Origin: Clostridiales bacterium
GTDB lineage: Bacteria > Bacillota > Clostridia > Oscillospirales > Oscillospiraceae
DNA length: 37,655 bases
Direction: 5' to 3'
Assembly (NCBI GenBank): GCA_021205205.1
Contig: JAJPXY010000003.1
Span: forward strand, 1 to 37,655
Shown piece by piece: positions 9,881 through 18,617 of the stretch (position 1 is its first letter; every line of letters begins with the position of its first letter). Under the pieces are notes generated by a model. It did no database searches and was not told the DNA's origin. It saw nothing but the letters and a program-made list of their open reading frames with translations. A program made the position numbers and the translations under genes.

Positions 9881-10588
9881 TCAGGTGACAGGGCCCCCGG
9901 CGTGGCCGCACATGACGGGCAGCGGCTTGCCCGGCCCGGAGGCGGGGCGGCCGGGGGACGCCCCGCCCGCGGTGGGCTCGGTGGGGTCGGTGGGGTCGGT
10001 GGTGCTGCCGCCGCCGGAGGATTCACCGGTTAGCGCATAAAGCGTCACAGCTTTTTGACTGCTATAAGTGCTGGACTGATAGTAACGGAACCGCATCTGA
10101 TTAGTGGTCGCATTAAACCGCATATGCGGGCCGCTGCTCAGTACCAGGTCAACGCCGCCATCCGTCACGGAAACCGTCAGTGGATAGTTGGCGGCGGTGG
10201 ACTGATTTGTCGTAGAACCTAATCCGTTTTTATCAGCGGACTGGTACAGATAGCTTCCGCTGGCGTTTTTGAGTACATAACCACCGTCTACCGTTTCCAG
10301 TGCGACAACATTTGTCTTGTCTGCGGTGATGGTGCTGTTGCTGATGGTTGCTTCCACATAATCGTTTGCTGCATCCACCCCGTTGAATACATAGGCGGTG
10401 GTGCTGTCGGCCTCATAGACCAACAGATACTCCCCAGACCAGTTGCTGGGCGCGGATGTCACCTTTGTCCATGTATAGGTGGTGGTCTCGTCCTCCTCCG
10501 TCGCCATTGCTGGCAGGGCGGGCAGGCACATGGCCAGGGCCAGCGCCAGAGCCACGAGCCGCCGGAGCTGGTGTTTCACAGTTTTCAT
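9881..10588 (-). pseudogene. Segment 1 of the surface protein: signal peptide and N-terminal domain
   Basis: This is the part before the first stop (235 residues). The start chosen is the ATG at 10588, with CGGAGGAACACT before it, and not the upstream ATG at 10639, because the Sec signal peptide begins here: MKTVKHQLRRLV, a hydrophobic ALALALAMCLPALPAMA and probable cleavage after AMA. A beta-rich domain of about 180 residues follows, then a Thr/Pro linker (TTDPTDPTEPT) and the start of a HexC/Ig-like domain that ends at PVT before TGA. The next codons read RDSESGDYTALEGN in the same frame, so the stop cuts a domain in half. A Trp codon TGG changed to TGA would explain it. If translated alone it would be a small secreted fragment. 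Confidence 0.7.
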
Positions 10589-10949
10589 AGTGTTCCTCCG
10601 TTTTTCACATTTGATTCTCACTTTTGCCGTTTCTCTCAATTTCCACGATCACCTTCTCCGCCCTGGCGGCGGTTTCTATCAACCTCCGCAATGGGATATG
10701 TTTACGTTACCATGTTTGCCGGTAAGATTCCACCCGGTTTGGGAAAGATGTTTGCAAAATTCTCATCAAGACCGCCCCCGGGGGAATCGAAAAGGGCAGC
10801 GCGCCCCGGGGCGGGTCAGGCGGAAAACAAATCCGGCTTTGCCGATAACTTTACAAATCTTACACGTTCCTTACATAATCATGATACTATCACAAACTTC
10901 TCACCCGGGCAAGTATTTTCACCTGCACAGGGATAAAAAATAACGCCAA
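10589..10949. other. Intergenic region before the surface-protein gene
   Basis: About 360 bases without a credible gene. The part next to the start holds its ribosome site (GGAGG near 10595-10600). The stretch 10845-10930 is AT-rich with several TAGTATC/TTATGT-like motifs on the minus strand and is the likely promoter region, but no hexamer pair with good spacing stands out. Two GC-rich palindromic patches (10775-10790 and 10800-10812) are seen; nothing else is recognised. Confidence 0.4.
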
Positions 10950-10980
10950 AAGGCGGCCCGGAGCCTGTCCTGACCGCCTT
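10941..10980 (-). terminator. Terminator of the trp cluster
   Basis: On the minus strand AAGGCGG and CCGCCTT flank a 17-base loop that can pair further, followed by TTGGCGTTATTTTTT. It lies about 30 bases past the trpA stop and fits a Rho-independent terminator for the trpBA end of the cluster. Confidence 0.65.
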
Positions 10981-11011
10981 GTCGGTTTTTTCACTTTTTT
11001 ACGCGGCCTAT

Positions 11012-11794
11012 TTACAGGTCCCGGATGGCGTCCTTCATTTCCTTCACGAACTGGGACACCGGCTCCACCGCGTCCCGACCATACTGGCCGATGAGCCGGA
11101 CGATGGCGGAGCCGACGATGACGCCGTCAGCGGACTGGGCCATCTTGCGGGCGGTCTCCGGGTTGGAGATGCCGAAGCCGATGCAGGCAGGGATGTCCTT
11201 CCCCTCCTTGACCAGCCGCACCATGGCGGCCACATCGGTGGTGATCTGGCTGCGCACGCCGGTGACACCCAGGGAGGAAACGCAGTAGACGAAGCCCTCC
11301 GCGTCGGCGGCGATGGTCTTGATGCGCTGGTGGGAGGTGGGGGCGATGAGGCTGACCAACTCCAGGCCGTACTTCCGGCAGGCGGGGGCGAAGTCCCCCT
11401 TTTCCTCGAAGGGCACGTCGGGGAGAATCAGCCCCTGCATTCCCGCCTCAGCGGCCCGGGCGCAGAACTTCTCGGTGCCGTAGTGGTAGACCACGTTGGC
11501 GTAGGTCATGAACACCATGGGGACGGTGAGGCCGTCCTCCTGCCGCAGGGTCCGGGCCAGGGCGAACACGTCGTCGGTGGTGCAGCCCTTGGAGAGGGCG
11601 CGGAGGTTGGCCCCCTGAATGACGGGGCCTTCGGCGGTGGGGTCGGAGAAGGGGATGCCCAGTTCAATTAAATCCGCGCCGTTTTCCACCATGGCGCAGA
11701 CCAGTTTGCGGGTGGTCTCCAGGTCGGGGTCTCCGCAGGTGATGAAGGGTATAAAAGCCTTGCCGTTCTGGAAGGCGTCAGCAATTTTAATCAT
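11012..11794 (-). CDS. trpA: Tryptophan synthase alpha subunit
   Basis: A 260-residue TrpA. It splits indole-3-glycerol phosphate into indole and glyceraldehyde-3-phosphate and passes indole through the tunnel to TrpB. The catalytic Glu is in [20 protein letters not shown] together with the catalytic Asp; other family motifs are [10 protein letters not shown] at the N-terminus, [25 protein letters not shown] and [15 protein letters not shown]. The start is the ATG at 11794 that precedes [16 protein letters not shown]; the longer reading back to 11899 is inside trpB and not used. It overlaps the end of trpB by 8 bases, which fits translational coupling. It is the last gene of the cluster and is followed by a terminator. 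No oddities. Confidence 0.97.
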   Translation of the reverse strand: MIKIADAFQNGKAFIPFITCGDPDLETTRKLVCAMVENGADLIELGIPFSDPTAEGPVIQGANLRALSKGCTTDDVFALARTLRQEDGLTVPMVFMTYANVVYHYGTEKFCARAAEAGMQGLILPDVPFEEKGDFAPACRKYGLELVSLIAPTSHQRIKTIAADAEGFVYCVSSLGVTGVRSQITTDVAAMVRLVKEGKDIPACIGFGISNPETARKMAQSADGVIVGSAIVRLIGQYGRDAVEPVSQFVKEMKDAIRDL

Positions 11795-12974
11795 CGTACA
11801 GTTCCTCCCCCCGGTAGCGGGCCATGGCCGCGCAGTCCTTGTCACCACGGCCGGAAAGGGTGATGACGATGATTTGGTCCTTGCGCATGGTCGGGGCAAT
11901 TTTGATGGCGTGGGCCACGGCGTGGGCCGACTCGATGGCGGGGATGATGCCCTCGGTGCGGCTCAGGTACTCAAAGGCGCAGACGGCCTCCTCGTCGGTG
12001 ACGCCCACATACTCGGCCCGGCCGATGTCGTGGAGCCAGGCGTGCTCCGGCCCGATGCCGGGGTAATCCAGACCGGCGGAAATGGAGTACACCGGGGCGA
12101 TTTGGCCGTATTCGTCTTGGCAGAAGTAGCTCTTCATGCCGTGGAAGATGCCTAGGCTGCCGGTGTTGATGGTGGCGGCAGTCTCCCAGGTGTCGATGCC
12201 CCGCCCGGCGGCCTCGCAGCCGATGAGCTTCACGTCCTTGTCGTCGATGAAGTGGTAGAAGGAGCCGATGGCGTTGGAGCCGCCGCCCACACAGGCCATG
12301 ACCACGTCGGGGAGACGGCCCTCGGCCTCCAGAATCTGCTGCTTCATCTCCTGAGAGATGACGGCCTGGAAGTCCCGGACGATGGTGGGGAATGGGTGGG
12401 GTCCCATGCAGGAGCCGAGCAAATAGTGGGTGTCGGCGATGCGGTTGGTCCACTCCCGCATACACTCGGAGACGGCGTCTTTCAACGTGGCGGTGCCGGT
12501 CTCCACGCCGTGGACCCGCGCGCCCATCAGCCGCATACGGAACACGTTCAGGGCCTGGCGCTCCATGTCCACCTTGCCCATGTACACGTCGCACTCCATG
12601 CCCATATAGGCCGCCACGGTGGCGGTGGCTACGCCGTGTTGCCCCGCGCCGGTTTCCGCGATGAGACGGGTCTTGCCCATCTTCTTGGCCAGCAGGGCCT
12701 GCCCCAGGGCGTTGTTGATTTTGTGCGCGCCGGTGTGGTTCAGGTCCTCCCGTTTCAGGTAGATTTTCGCGCCGCCCAGGTCCTTGGTCATTTTCTCCGC
12801 GTAGTAGAGGTTGGATGGGCGGTTGGCGTAGTTGGTGAACAGCTCGTGCAGCTCCGCCTGGAACTGCGGGTCGTCCTTAAAGTGGTTGTAGGCGTCCTCC
12901 AGCTCGATGACAGCGTTCATCAGCGTCTCCGGGATGTACTGTCCGCCGTGGATGCCGAAGCGTCCGTTTGACAT
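11787..12974 (-). CDS. trpB: Tryptophan synthase beta subunit
   Basis: A 395-residue TrpB of the common type 1. It joins indole and serine to tryptophan with PLP. The PLP lysine is in [20 protein letters not shown]; the phosphate-binding loop is [32 protein letters not shown] and [10 protein letters not shown] are further family signatures. AGGAG lies before the ATG (CACAAAGGAGTGACCCCCCT). It is separated from trpF, the previous trp gene, by 245 bases that hold a terminator and a palindromic repeat, so trpBA may be transcribed separately or by readthrough. The PLP needed here can be made by pdxST further along the window. Confidence 0.97.
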   Translation of the reverse strand: MSNGRFGIHGGQYIPETLMNAVIELEDAYNHFKDDPQFQAELHELFTNYANRPSNLYYAEKMTKDLGGAKIYLKREDLNHTGAHKINNALGQALLAKKMGKTRLIAETGAGQHGVATATVAAYMGMECDVYMGKVDMERQALNVFRMRLMGARVHGVETGTATLKDAVSECMREWTNRIADTHYLLGSCMGPHPFPTIVRDFQAVISQEMKQQILEAEGRLPDVVMACVGGGSNAIGSFYHFIDDKDVKLIGCEAAGRGIDTWETAATINTGSLGIFHGMKSYFCQDEYGQIAPVYSISAGLDYPGIGPEHAWLHDIGRAEYVGVTDEEAVCAFEYLSRTEGIIPAIESAHAVAHAIKIAPTMRKDQIIVITLSGRGDKDCAAMARYRGEELYDD

Positions 12975-13071
12975 AGGGGGGTCACTCCTTTGTGAGAGAT
13001 AGTTCAGGGAAAACTGTGTATCCCTTTGCGGCGGCCTCAGCCATTTTACCCGGAAGCATTACCACACTTCC
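12975..13071. other. Leader of trpBA
   Basis: Bases between the palindromic repeat and trpB. On the minus strand they hold GGGTAAAATGG, a possible -10 (TAAAAT), with no good -35 at the right distance, and the trpB ribosome site. A separate promoter for trpBA is possible but not shown. Confidence 0.3.
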
Positions 13072-13140
13072 TGTAGGGGCGGCCCTCGGCCGCCCTGGGT
13101 AAGAGAGAGGTTCCACGGGCGGCCACGGGCCGCCCCTACA
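13072..13140. repeat. Palindromic repeat copy 1 (69 bp), between trpF and trpB
   Basis: Begins TGTAGGGGCGGCCC and ends GGGCCGCCCCTACA, a perfect 14-base inverted repeat, with internal GGCCGCC motifs that allow nested pairing. It is the same family as the elements at 18495, 28579 and 31486. The length equals that of copy 2. It resembles a REP- or MITE-type non-autonomous element. Confidence 0.85.
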
Positions 13141-13159
13141 CATGGGAAACAGGGATAAA

Positions 13160-13197
13160 CAGAAAAAAAGGGGAATGAAACCGTTCCCTCCCCTTTT
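13160..13197 (-). terminator. Terminator after trpF
   Basis: On the minus strand AAAGGGGA and TCCCCTTT form an 8-base stem with a 14-base loop, followed by TTTTCTG. It begins about 22 bases past the trpF stop, so the T-box-controlled transcript may partly end here and leave trpBA less expressed. Confidence 0.65.
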
Positions 13198-13219
13198 GTG
13201 TCGATGTTGTGGAAATGAA

Positions 13220-13825
13220 TCAGCCGAAGCGCCGCACGGCCTCCACCGCTGCCAGAATTTTGTCCCTGTCCTTGACCTTGTCGGTCTCCACGCCGCTGGA
13301 GATGTCGATGCCCCAGGGGTGGACCGCCTCAATGGCCTGCGGAATATTCTCCGGGGTCAGCCCACCGGCCAGGATGAAGGGCCGCTCCACGTCCTGGACG
13401 ATGGACCAGTCAAAGGTCTCGCCGGAGCCTGCGCCGGAGTCCAGCAGGATGTGGTCGGCGGCGGAATTGAGGGCGTAGGGGATGACGGACGGGTCATGGA
13501 CCTGGCAGGCCTTGATGACGGGCTTGCGGGTCATCATCTGGACGCTGGTGATGTACTCCTCGGACTCGGTGCCGTGGAGCTGGACCATGTCCACCACGCC
13601 CTGCCGCAGGGCCACCACCACGTCGGAAAACCGGTCGTTGACGAACACCCCCACCAGGGGAATGTTGGGGTCCAGGCGCTTGCGCAGCAGCTTGGCCTGG
13701 TCGAAATCGATGCCCCGCCAGAACCGGCGGCACAAAATCACACCGGCGTAGTCGGGCTTGGCTTCGTTGACAAAATCCACGTCCTCCACACGGCGCAGAC
13801 CACAAATCTTGATTTTTGTTGACAT
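13220..13825 (-). CDS. trpF: Phosphoribosylanthranilate isomerase
   Basis: A 201-residue TrpF, the usual length. It isomerises N-(5-phosphoribosyl)anthranilate to CdRP, the third step from chorismate. The catalytic Cys is in KIKICGLRRVEDVDF near the N-terminus; MVQLHGTESEEY, LLDSGAGSGETFDW, ILAGGLTPENI and GIDISSGVETDKVKD are (beta/alpha)8-barrel family motifs with the phosphate-binding glycines. The ATG at 13825 is preferred over that at 13843 because a GAGGGA site lies at good distance and the family starts directly with the first strand. A promoter lies 50-80 bases upstream, in the gap after trpC, so trpF may also be transcribed without the T-box. Confidence 0.95.
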   Translation of the reverse strand: MSTKIKICGLRRVEDVDFVNEAKPDYAGVILCRRFWRGIDFDQAKLLRKRLDPNIPLVGVFVNDRFSDVVVALRQGVVDMVQLHGTESEEYITSVQMMTRKPVIKACQVHDPSVIPYALNSAADHILLDSGAGSGETFDWSIVQDVERPFILAGGLTPENIPQAIEAVHPWGIDISSGVETDKVKDRDKILAAVEAVRRFG

Positions 13826-13877
13826 AGAGATCCCTCGGTACACAGGTTACTGTGATAGTTCAAAAACGTACTTCTAT

Positions 13878-13906
13878 ATTATACACAGGCCGGTCGGGGA
13901 TTGCAA
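13878..13906 (-). promoter_or_regulatory. Internal sigma-A promoter before trpF
   Basis: On the minus strand a TTGCAA -35 (13901-13906), a 17-base spacer and a perfect TATAAT -10 (13878-13883). It lies in the 107-base gap between trpC and trpF, the only AT-rich patch there. Confidence 0.65.
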
Positions 13907-13932
13907 ACAACAAATGTACTAAAAACAAGCGG

Positions 13933-14718
13933 TCAAATTCCCTTCAATTCATCCATCATGGCTTTTTTATCCTTGGATTTCATGAAAGTTTCGCCGATGA
14001 GAACGGCGTTTGTGCCGTTTTCTTCCAGCACTTGCACGTCGGCCCGGGTCTGGATGCCGCTTTCCGAGACGAACAGGACGGAGGGGGGGACCATCCTGCG
14101 GTAACGGGTGGAGTTGTGGACATCCACGGTGAAGTCTTTCAGGTTGCGGTTGTTGACGCCGACGATGCGCGCGCCGGAGGCCAGGGCGGTCTCCACCTCG
14201 GCCTCGTCGTGGGCCTCCACCAGGGCGTCCATGCCCAACGACTCCGCCAGCAGCCGCCAGCGGCGGAGGGTGTCCCCGTCCAGCAGGGAGCAGATGAGCA
14301 GCACCGCCGACGCGCCCAGGGTCTTGGCCTCGTAAATCATGTATTCGTCGATGGTGAAGTCCTTGCGCAGCACCGGAAGGGAGACGGTGCTGGCAATTTC
14401 CCGGACGTACTCGTCCCGGCCCAGGAACCACTTTGGCTCCGTCAGGCAGGAGATGGCGTCGGCTCCGGCGGCCTCATACTCTCTGGCGATGTCCAGATAG
14501 GGGAAGTCCGTGGCGATCAGCCCCTTGGAGGGGCTGGCCTTCTTCACCTCGCAGATGAAGGAGACGCCGGGGGCGGCCAGCGCCCGGCGGAAGGGGTAGC
14601 CGGTGCTGGCGTCCAGGGCCTCGGCCTCCGCCCGAATTTGCTCCAGCGGGCGCAGACGCTTCTTTTCCGCCACAAGCTGCCGGTTGTGGGCGGCGATGGT
14701 GTCGAGAATGGTAGCCAT
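13933..14718 (-). CDS. trpC: Indole-3-glycerol phosphate synthase
   Basis: A 261-residue TrpC. It closes the indole ring of CdRP with loss of CO2 and water. Seen motifs are CEVKKASPSKGLIA (catalytic Lys), LTEPKWFLG, VLRKDFTIDEYMIYEAK (second catalytic Lys and the Asp/Glu pair), RIVGVNNRNLKDF and FVSESGIQTRADV, in the usual order. The length is normal and it is not fused to trpF. The ATG overlaps the trpGD stop codon (ATGA), so the two are likely coupled in translation. Confidence 0.97.
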   Translation of the reverse strand: MATILDTIAAHNRQLVAEKKRLRPLEQIRAEAEALDASTGYPFRRALAAPGVSFICEVKKASPSKGLIATDFPYLDIAREYEAAGADAISCLTEPKWFLGRDEYVREIASTVSLPVLRKDFTIDEYMIYEAKTLGASAVLLICSLLDGDTLRRWRLLAESLGMDALVEAHDEAEVETALASGARIVGVNNRNLKDFTVDVHNSTRYRRMVPPSVLFVSESGIQTRADVQVLEENGTNAVLIGETFMKSKDKKAMMDELKGI

Positions 14719-16319
14719 CAGGCGTTGGGGGACTGGGCGATGAAGGCCTTCATGGTGGCCAGGGCCGCGCCGGAGTCGATCAGCTCTTTGGCCCGCTCCA
14801 CGCCCTCGGCCAGGGTGTCCACCTTGTGGTCGATGTAGAGACCGGCGGCGGCGTTCATCAGCACCGCGTCCCGCTTGGGGCCGGTGAGCTTGCCGGAGAG
14901 GATGTCGGTGGTGATTTGGGCGTTCTCGGCGGGGGTGCCGCCCAGCAGGTCGGCCTTGGTGCCGCGGGTCAGACCGAAGTCCTCCGGCTGGATGGTGTAG
15001 GTCTGGTACTTGCCGTTGTCGAACTCGCAGATTTTGGTGGGGCCGCAGCTGGAGACTTCGTCCAGCTTATCCAGACCGTGGACCACCAGCCCCCGGGTGG
15101 TGCCCAGGCTGGTCAGCACGTGGGCCAGCGGCTCCACCAGGTACTCATCGTACACGCCCAGCAGCTCCATTTCGGGGTGAGCGGGGTTGGTGATGGGGCC
15201 GAGGATGTTGAACACGGTGCGGAAGCCCAGCTCCTTGCGGATGGCCCCCACATACTTCATGGAGGTGTGGTACTTCTGGGCGAACATAAAGCAGACCCCC
15301 ACGTCTTTCAGCAGGCGGACGCAGGTCTCCGGGTCCTGCTGGATGTTGGCTCCCAGGGCCTCCAAGCAGTCGGCCGTGCCGCAGCTGGAGGAGGCGGCCC
15401 GGTTGCCGTGCTTGGCTACCTTGACGCCGCCCGCCGCCAGCACAAACATGGTGGTGGTGGAGATGTTGAAGCTGTGGGCGCCGTCGCCGCCGGTGCCCAC
15501 GATCTCCAGCGTCTTCATGTCGCCGGTGTCCACGGGGATGGCCTTATCCCGCATGGCGGCGGCGCAGCCGGAAATCTCGTCGATGGTCTCGGCCTTGGTG
15601 CTCTTGGTGGACAGGGCGGCCAGGAACGCGGCGTTCTGGGTGGGAGTGGTCTCACCGCTCATGATTTCGCTCATAACGGCGTAGGCTTCTTCATAGGTCA
15701 GGTCCTGTTTGTCAACGATTTTGGTGATGGCTTCTTTGATCATAGTGGTGTTCCTCCCGGTAAGAAATTGCTTTAATATATGATGACCCTTGGGGGTCAG
15801 GATGGACTCAGGGTGAAATTGCAGGCCGTAGACCTCGTAGTCCCGGTGCCGGACGGCCATAATTTCGCCGTCCTCAGCGGTGGCGATGACCTTGAGGCAA
15901 GGGGGCAGGGTCTCCGGCACGGCGGCCAGGGAGTGGTAGCGCGCCCCCTCGATGACGTGGGGCAGGCCGAAGAAGATGGGGGTGCTCAGGTCCAGGGTGA
16001 TGTCGGACTTTTTGCCGTGCATCAGCTCTTTGGCGTAGGAGACGGTGGCCCCAAAGGCTTCGCAGATGGCCTGATGGCCCAGACACACCCCTAGGATGGG
16101 AATTTTCCCGGCGAAGCGCCGCACCACGTCCTCGCAGATGCCCGCCTGGCTGGGCCGCCCGGGGCCGGGGGAGAGGATGATGTGGCTGGGGTTCAGGGTC
16201 TCGATTTCCTCCAGCGTGATTTTATCATTGCGCACCACCCGGATGTCCGGGTCAATGGAGCCGATCAGCTGATACAGGTTGTAGGAAAAGCTGTCGTAGT
16301 TGTCAATCAGCAAAATCAT
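14718..16319 (-). CDS. trpGD: Fused anthranilate synthase glutaminase (TrpG) and anthranilate phosphoribosyltransferase (TrpD)
   Basis: A 533-residue two-domain protein. Residues 1-190 are a class I glutaminase: [11 protein letters not shown], the nucleophile in [15 protein letters not shown], and the His/Glu pair in [11 protein letters not shown]. It gives ammonia to TrpE. After a short link the TrpD part starts at about residue 193 ([20 protein letters not shown]) with the PRPP-binding [17 protein letters not shown] and [16 protein letters not shown]. It puts phosphoribose on anthranilate. Such fusions are known from enterobacteria and some Firmicutes. It overlaps the trpE stop by ATGA at one end and the trpC start at the other. 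No internal frameshift. Confidence 0.96.
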   Translation of the reverse strand: MILLIDNYDSFSYNLYQLIGSIDPDIRVVRNDKITLEEIETLNPSHIILSPGPGRPSQAGICEDVVRRFAGKIPILGVCLGHQAICEAFGATVSYAKELMHGKKSDITLDLSTPIFFGLPHVIEGARYHSLAAVPETLPPCLKVIATAEDGEIMAVRHRDYEVYGLQFHPESILTPKGHHILKQFLTGRNTTMIKEAITKIVDKQDLTYEEAYAVMSEIMSGETTPTQNAAFLAALSTKSTKAETIDEISGCAAAMRDKAIPVDTGDMKTLEIVGTGGDGAHSFNISTTTMFVLAAGGVKVAKHGNRAASSSCGTADCLEALGANIQQDPETCVRLLKDVGVCFMFAQKYHTSMKYVGAIRKELGFRTVFNILGPITNPAHPEMELLGVYDEYLVEPLAHVLTSLGTTRGLVVHGLDKLDEVSSCGPTKICEFDNGKYQTYTIQPEDFGLTRGTKADLLGGTPAENAQITTDILSGKLTGPKRDAVLMNAAAGLYIDHKVDTLAEGVERAKELIDSGAALATMKAFIAQSPNA

Positions 16320-17791
16320 CAGTCAATGCCTCCCTCGCTCTGCTTGACGGCGTTGACCACCGCCGCCGCCTTGTTGATGCACTCCTGATACTCGTTCTCC
16401 GGCACGGAGTCGGCCACGATGCCCGCGCCGGAGCGGACAAAAACGGTGCCGTTTTTCTTAAAGGCCAGGCGGATGGCGATGCAGGTGTCCAGGTTGCCGG
16501 TGAAGTCGATGTAGCCGATGGCCCCGCCGTAAATGCCCCGCTTGTTGTTCTCCAGCTCGTTGATGATCTCACAGGCGCGGATCTTCGGCGCGCCGGAGAG
16601 GGTACCGGCGGGAAGGACGCAGCCCACCGCGTCCAGGGCGTCGCAGTCGTCCCGCAGCTCCCCCCGGACGGTGGAGCCGATGTGCATCACGTGGGAATAC
16701 CGCTCGATGCCCATGTACTGCTCCACCTGGACGGTGCCGAACTTGGACAGGCGGCCGATGTCGTTGCGGCCCAGGTCCACCAGCATATTGTGCTCGCTGC
16801 ACTCCTTGGGGTCGGCCAGCAGGCTCCGCTCCAGGGCCAGGTCCTCCGCGTCGGTCTTGCCCCGGGGGCGGGTCCCCGCCAGGGGGAAGGTGTGCAGCAC
16901 GCCGTCCTGGAGCTGCACCAGCGTCTCCGGGGAGGCCCCGGCGATTTCCACGTCGTCGCTGACGATGTAGAACATATAGGGGGAGGGGTTGGTGGCCCGC
17001 AGCAAGCGGTAGGTGTCGAACAGAGACCCCTCTGCCTCCACCTGGAGCCGGTTGGAGAGCACCACCTGGAAGATGTCGCCCTCGTAGATGTAGTGCCGGG
17101 CCTTTTCCACCATGGCGCAGTACTGCTCCTTGTTGAACAGGGGCTGGAACTCCCCCTTGAGCTTCAAAGGTTTGTTCTGCTTGGGGGTGCCGTGCTTGAT
17201 GAGGGTCACCATCTCGTCCAGCTCCAGCAGCGCCCGGCGGTAGTTCTCCTCGATGGAGTCGGTCTTGGCGTTGACGATGACGGTGATGGTCTGCTTGTAG
17301 TTGTCGAAGCACACCAGCTTGTCGAGCAGCATCAGGTCTACGTCCTTGAAGTTGCCGGGGTCGGCGCTGTCCAGGTTCAGGGACGGCTCGGCGTACTTGA
17401 TGTAGTCATAGGAGAAGTAGCCCATCAGCCCGCCGGTGAAGGGGGGCATCCCCTCGATTTTGGGGGCGCGGTTCTCGTCCACGATTTGGCGGATGAACTG
17501 GGCCGGGTCGTCGGTGGGGACGGTCATGGTCATGCCCGACTTGATGGTGACCACGCCGTTGGTGCAGGTGAACTCCAGCTTGGGGTCGTAGCCCAGGAAG
17601 GTGTAGCGGCCCCAGTGCTTGGTCTGCTCGGCGGATTCCAGCAGGAAGCAGTGGCGGCTGACGGATTTCAGGATGCGGAGCATCTCCACGGGGGTGCGGA
17701 TGTCGGAGAGAATGGTGCGGGCCACGGGAATGGCCCGGTAATCCGGGGCCAGGGCCTCGGCCTCCTCCAGGGAGGGGAAATAGGTTTTCAT
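16319..17791 (-). CDS. trpE: Anthranilate synthase component I
   Basis: A 490-residue TrpE. It turns chorismate and ammonia into anthranilate and pyruvate; TrpG supplies the ammonia. The feedback tryptophan site is shown by [18 protein letters not shown]. The chorismate-binding half has [72 protein letters not shown] and [18 protein letters not shown]. The start at 17791 ([15 protein letters not shown] follows Met) has GAGGAGG 12 bases before it; the ATG at 17836 gives 15 extra residues before the family start and is not preferred. First gene of the trp cluster, after a long T-box leader. Confidence 0.96.
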   Translation of the reverse strand: MKTYFPSLEEAEALAPDYRAIPVARTILSDIRTPVEMLRILKSVSRHCFLLESAEQTKHWGRYTFLGYDPKLEFTCTNGVVTIKSGMTMTVPTDDPAQFIRQIVDENRAPKIEGMPPFTGGLMGYFSYDYIKYAEPSLNLDSADPGNFKDVDLMLLDKLVCFDNYKQTITVIVNAKTDSIEENYRRALLELDEMVTLIKHGTPKQNKPLKLKGEFQPLFNKEQYCAMVEKARHYIYEGDIFQVVLSNRLQVEAEGSLFDTYRLLRATNPSPYMFYIVSDDVEIAGASPETLVQLQDGVLHTFPLAGTRPRGKTDAEDLALERSLLADPKECSEHNMLVDLGRNDIGRLSKFGTVQVEQYMGIERYSHVMHIGSTVRGELRDDCDALDAVGCVLPAGTLSGAPKIRACEIINELENNKRGIYGGAIGYIDFTGNLDTCIAIRLAFKKNGTVFVRSGAGIVADSVPENEYQECINKAAAVVNAVKQSEGGID

Positions 17792-17814
17792 AGTCGGATG
17801 GACCTCCTCGTTAG

Positions 17815-17995
17815 GGTTTGCATAGGTCTTGCCCAATTAGGAAGCTCTGATTTAATGGCCTCGGATGGCTGGGCGAGCAGGTTTTGCGCAAATCGAGGCG
17901 CGAAACCGCAGGAATACTTTGTGTATTTCAAGGTTTTGCAACGAAGAGTTGCACAAAAGATGCCGTCCAGACGCCGGGAGTTATTAAAGCAGAGT
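17815..17995 (-). other. Extra segment between T-box terminator and trpE
   Basis: About 180 bases separate the T-box terminator from the trpE ribosome site, more than such leaders need. The minus strand contains an inverted repeat GTGCAAC-TCTTC-GTTGCAA and a GGCGTCTGGACGGC patch. One frame is open through it without a plausible start signal. From memory, stretches with this kind of translation turn up as short hypothetical proteins in related gut Clostridia, which would suggest a dispersed element; I cannot check this here. Confidence 0.35.
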
Positions 17996-17999
17996 TTCC

Positions 18000-18332
18000 A
18001 TGAAAAAACCGCCCATGAGAAGTATATCTCAAGGACGGAAAACCCGCGGTGCCACCTTGTTTTGCAGAAACTCTGCACACTCGTGGAGTACTACCATACT
18101 CCCGGCCTTTGACGCAGACCATACGTCGCAGTATACTGAGGAAAGCTCCCGTTCCCTGCGCCCTCAGTGGACCATTGTGACACGCGGTTGCTGCCGACAT
18201 CCCAGCGCCGCCGACTCTCTGTGAGTACCTCTCGCGTCTTTACTTCCACCTCAACGGTTTTATGCTCCCAGCTCTGCCCCGCCGCTGGCGCGGCAAAAAG
18301 GGAACACATCTATGGACGGTATGAAATTGAAC
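18000..18332 (-). ncRNA. Tryptophan T-box leader
   Basis: The minus strand holds the conserved T-box AAGGTGGCACCGCGG (18044-18058), which pairs with the tRNA acceptor end region as part of the antiterminator, right before a terminator hairpin. Upstream are an AGAGAG motif (near 18216-18222) and a long structured stem I region. A TGG triplet at 18172-18174 in the context CAATGGTCC is a candidate specifier for tRNA-Trp; the exact fold was not computed. In T-box control, uncharged tRNA binding favours the antiterminator and lets RNA polymerase go on into the genes. The downstream trpE-trpGD-trpC-trpF order makes tryptophan the expected signal. Confidence 0.9.
18003..18038 (-). terminator. T-box regulated terminator
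   Basis: On the minus strand CCGTCCTTGAGA pairs with TCTCATGGGCGG (one mismatch, one G-T pair), with a six-base loop, followed by TTTTTT. It competes with the T-box antiterminator just upstream. Confidence 0.85.
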
Positions 18333-18338
18333 GGGATT

Positions 18339-18367
18339 AGTATAGCAAAGGATTTTTTATTTGTCAA
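18339..18367 (-). promoter_or_regulatory. trp leader promoter
   Basis: Consensus TTGACA (18362-18367), a 17-base spacer and TATACT (18339-18344) on the minus strand, just upstream of the T-box leader. Very close to the ideal sigma-A promoter. Confidence 0.88.
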
Positions 18368-18494
18368 GTGCAGGAGAAGGCTTTTTTATGGAAAACGTGC
18401 AATGGACGGGTTTCCCGCCCCATTGCACATTGCTAAATTGGTCATCACTTTGAATCAGAACCTATTATTTTACTCTGCATAATATCCTCGCGCC
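18368..18494. other. Short intergenic stretch between the trp promoter and repeat copy 2
   Basis: No gene is seen. It contains a GTGCAATGGACGGG and CCCCATTGCAC pair (about 18398-18428) around a GTTTCC loop region, an inverted repeat that can form a hairpin, and an AT-rich patch. The function is unknown. Confidence 0.35.
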
Positions 18495-18563
18495 TGTAGT
18501 GGCGGCGCTCCGCCGCCCGGAGACGGATGGCGGGTTTGCGGGCGGCCACGGGCCGCCCCTACA
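18495..18563. repeat. Palindromic repeat copy 2 (69 bp), downstream of the AEC transporter gene
   Basis: Begins TGTAGTGGCGGCG and ends GGGCCGCCCCTACA. It has the same length as copy 1 and the same right half (GGGCGGCCACGGGCC), with a diverged left half. Confidence 0.8.
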
Positions 18564-18617
18564 CTACGATAGCGGAAAGGACAGCCAGAATTGCTCATTG
18601 CACATTGCAAATTGTTG

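Larger units (their letters stand above)
2942..10588 (-). pseudogene. Giant wall-anchored CehA/McbA-type PHP metallohydrolase, interrupted by three in-frame stops
   Basis: Reading the minus strand from ATG 10588 gives one frame of 2548 codons to TAA at 2942, broken only by TGA at 9881-9883 (codon 236), TAG at 8198-8200 (codon 797) and TAG at 3482-3484 (codon 2369). The frame is the same on both sides of each stop, and protein homology runs straight through. Order: signal peptide (1-30), beta-rich N-terminal region, Ig/HexC-like segments, an OB-like fold (about 297-395), further beta domains, a PHP domain (about 1215-1480), a GATase-like Rossmann segment (about 1676-1963), two OB-like folds (about 1978-2170), four FIVAR repeats (about 2187-2473), a Ser-rich spacer and an SPKTG sorting tail. 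A GGAGG site lies 7 bases before the start. It is most simply a gene recently silenced by point mutations; sequencing error or stop readthrough remain possible. PHP proteins of this family are metal-dependent hydrolases; the substrate is unknown. Confidence 0.75.

Noticed and set aside
2942..10588. Genome-wide reassignment of TAG (or TGA) to an amino acid
   Set aside because: TAG ends pdxT and pdp, and TGA ends metK, trpC, trpF, fabF and acpP at the right family lengths, so both act as normal stops here.
17788..18078. Small protein of 96 residues on the minus strand
   Set aside because: It overlaps the T-box terminator and has no ribosome site; better explained by leader RNA and an intergenic element.
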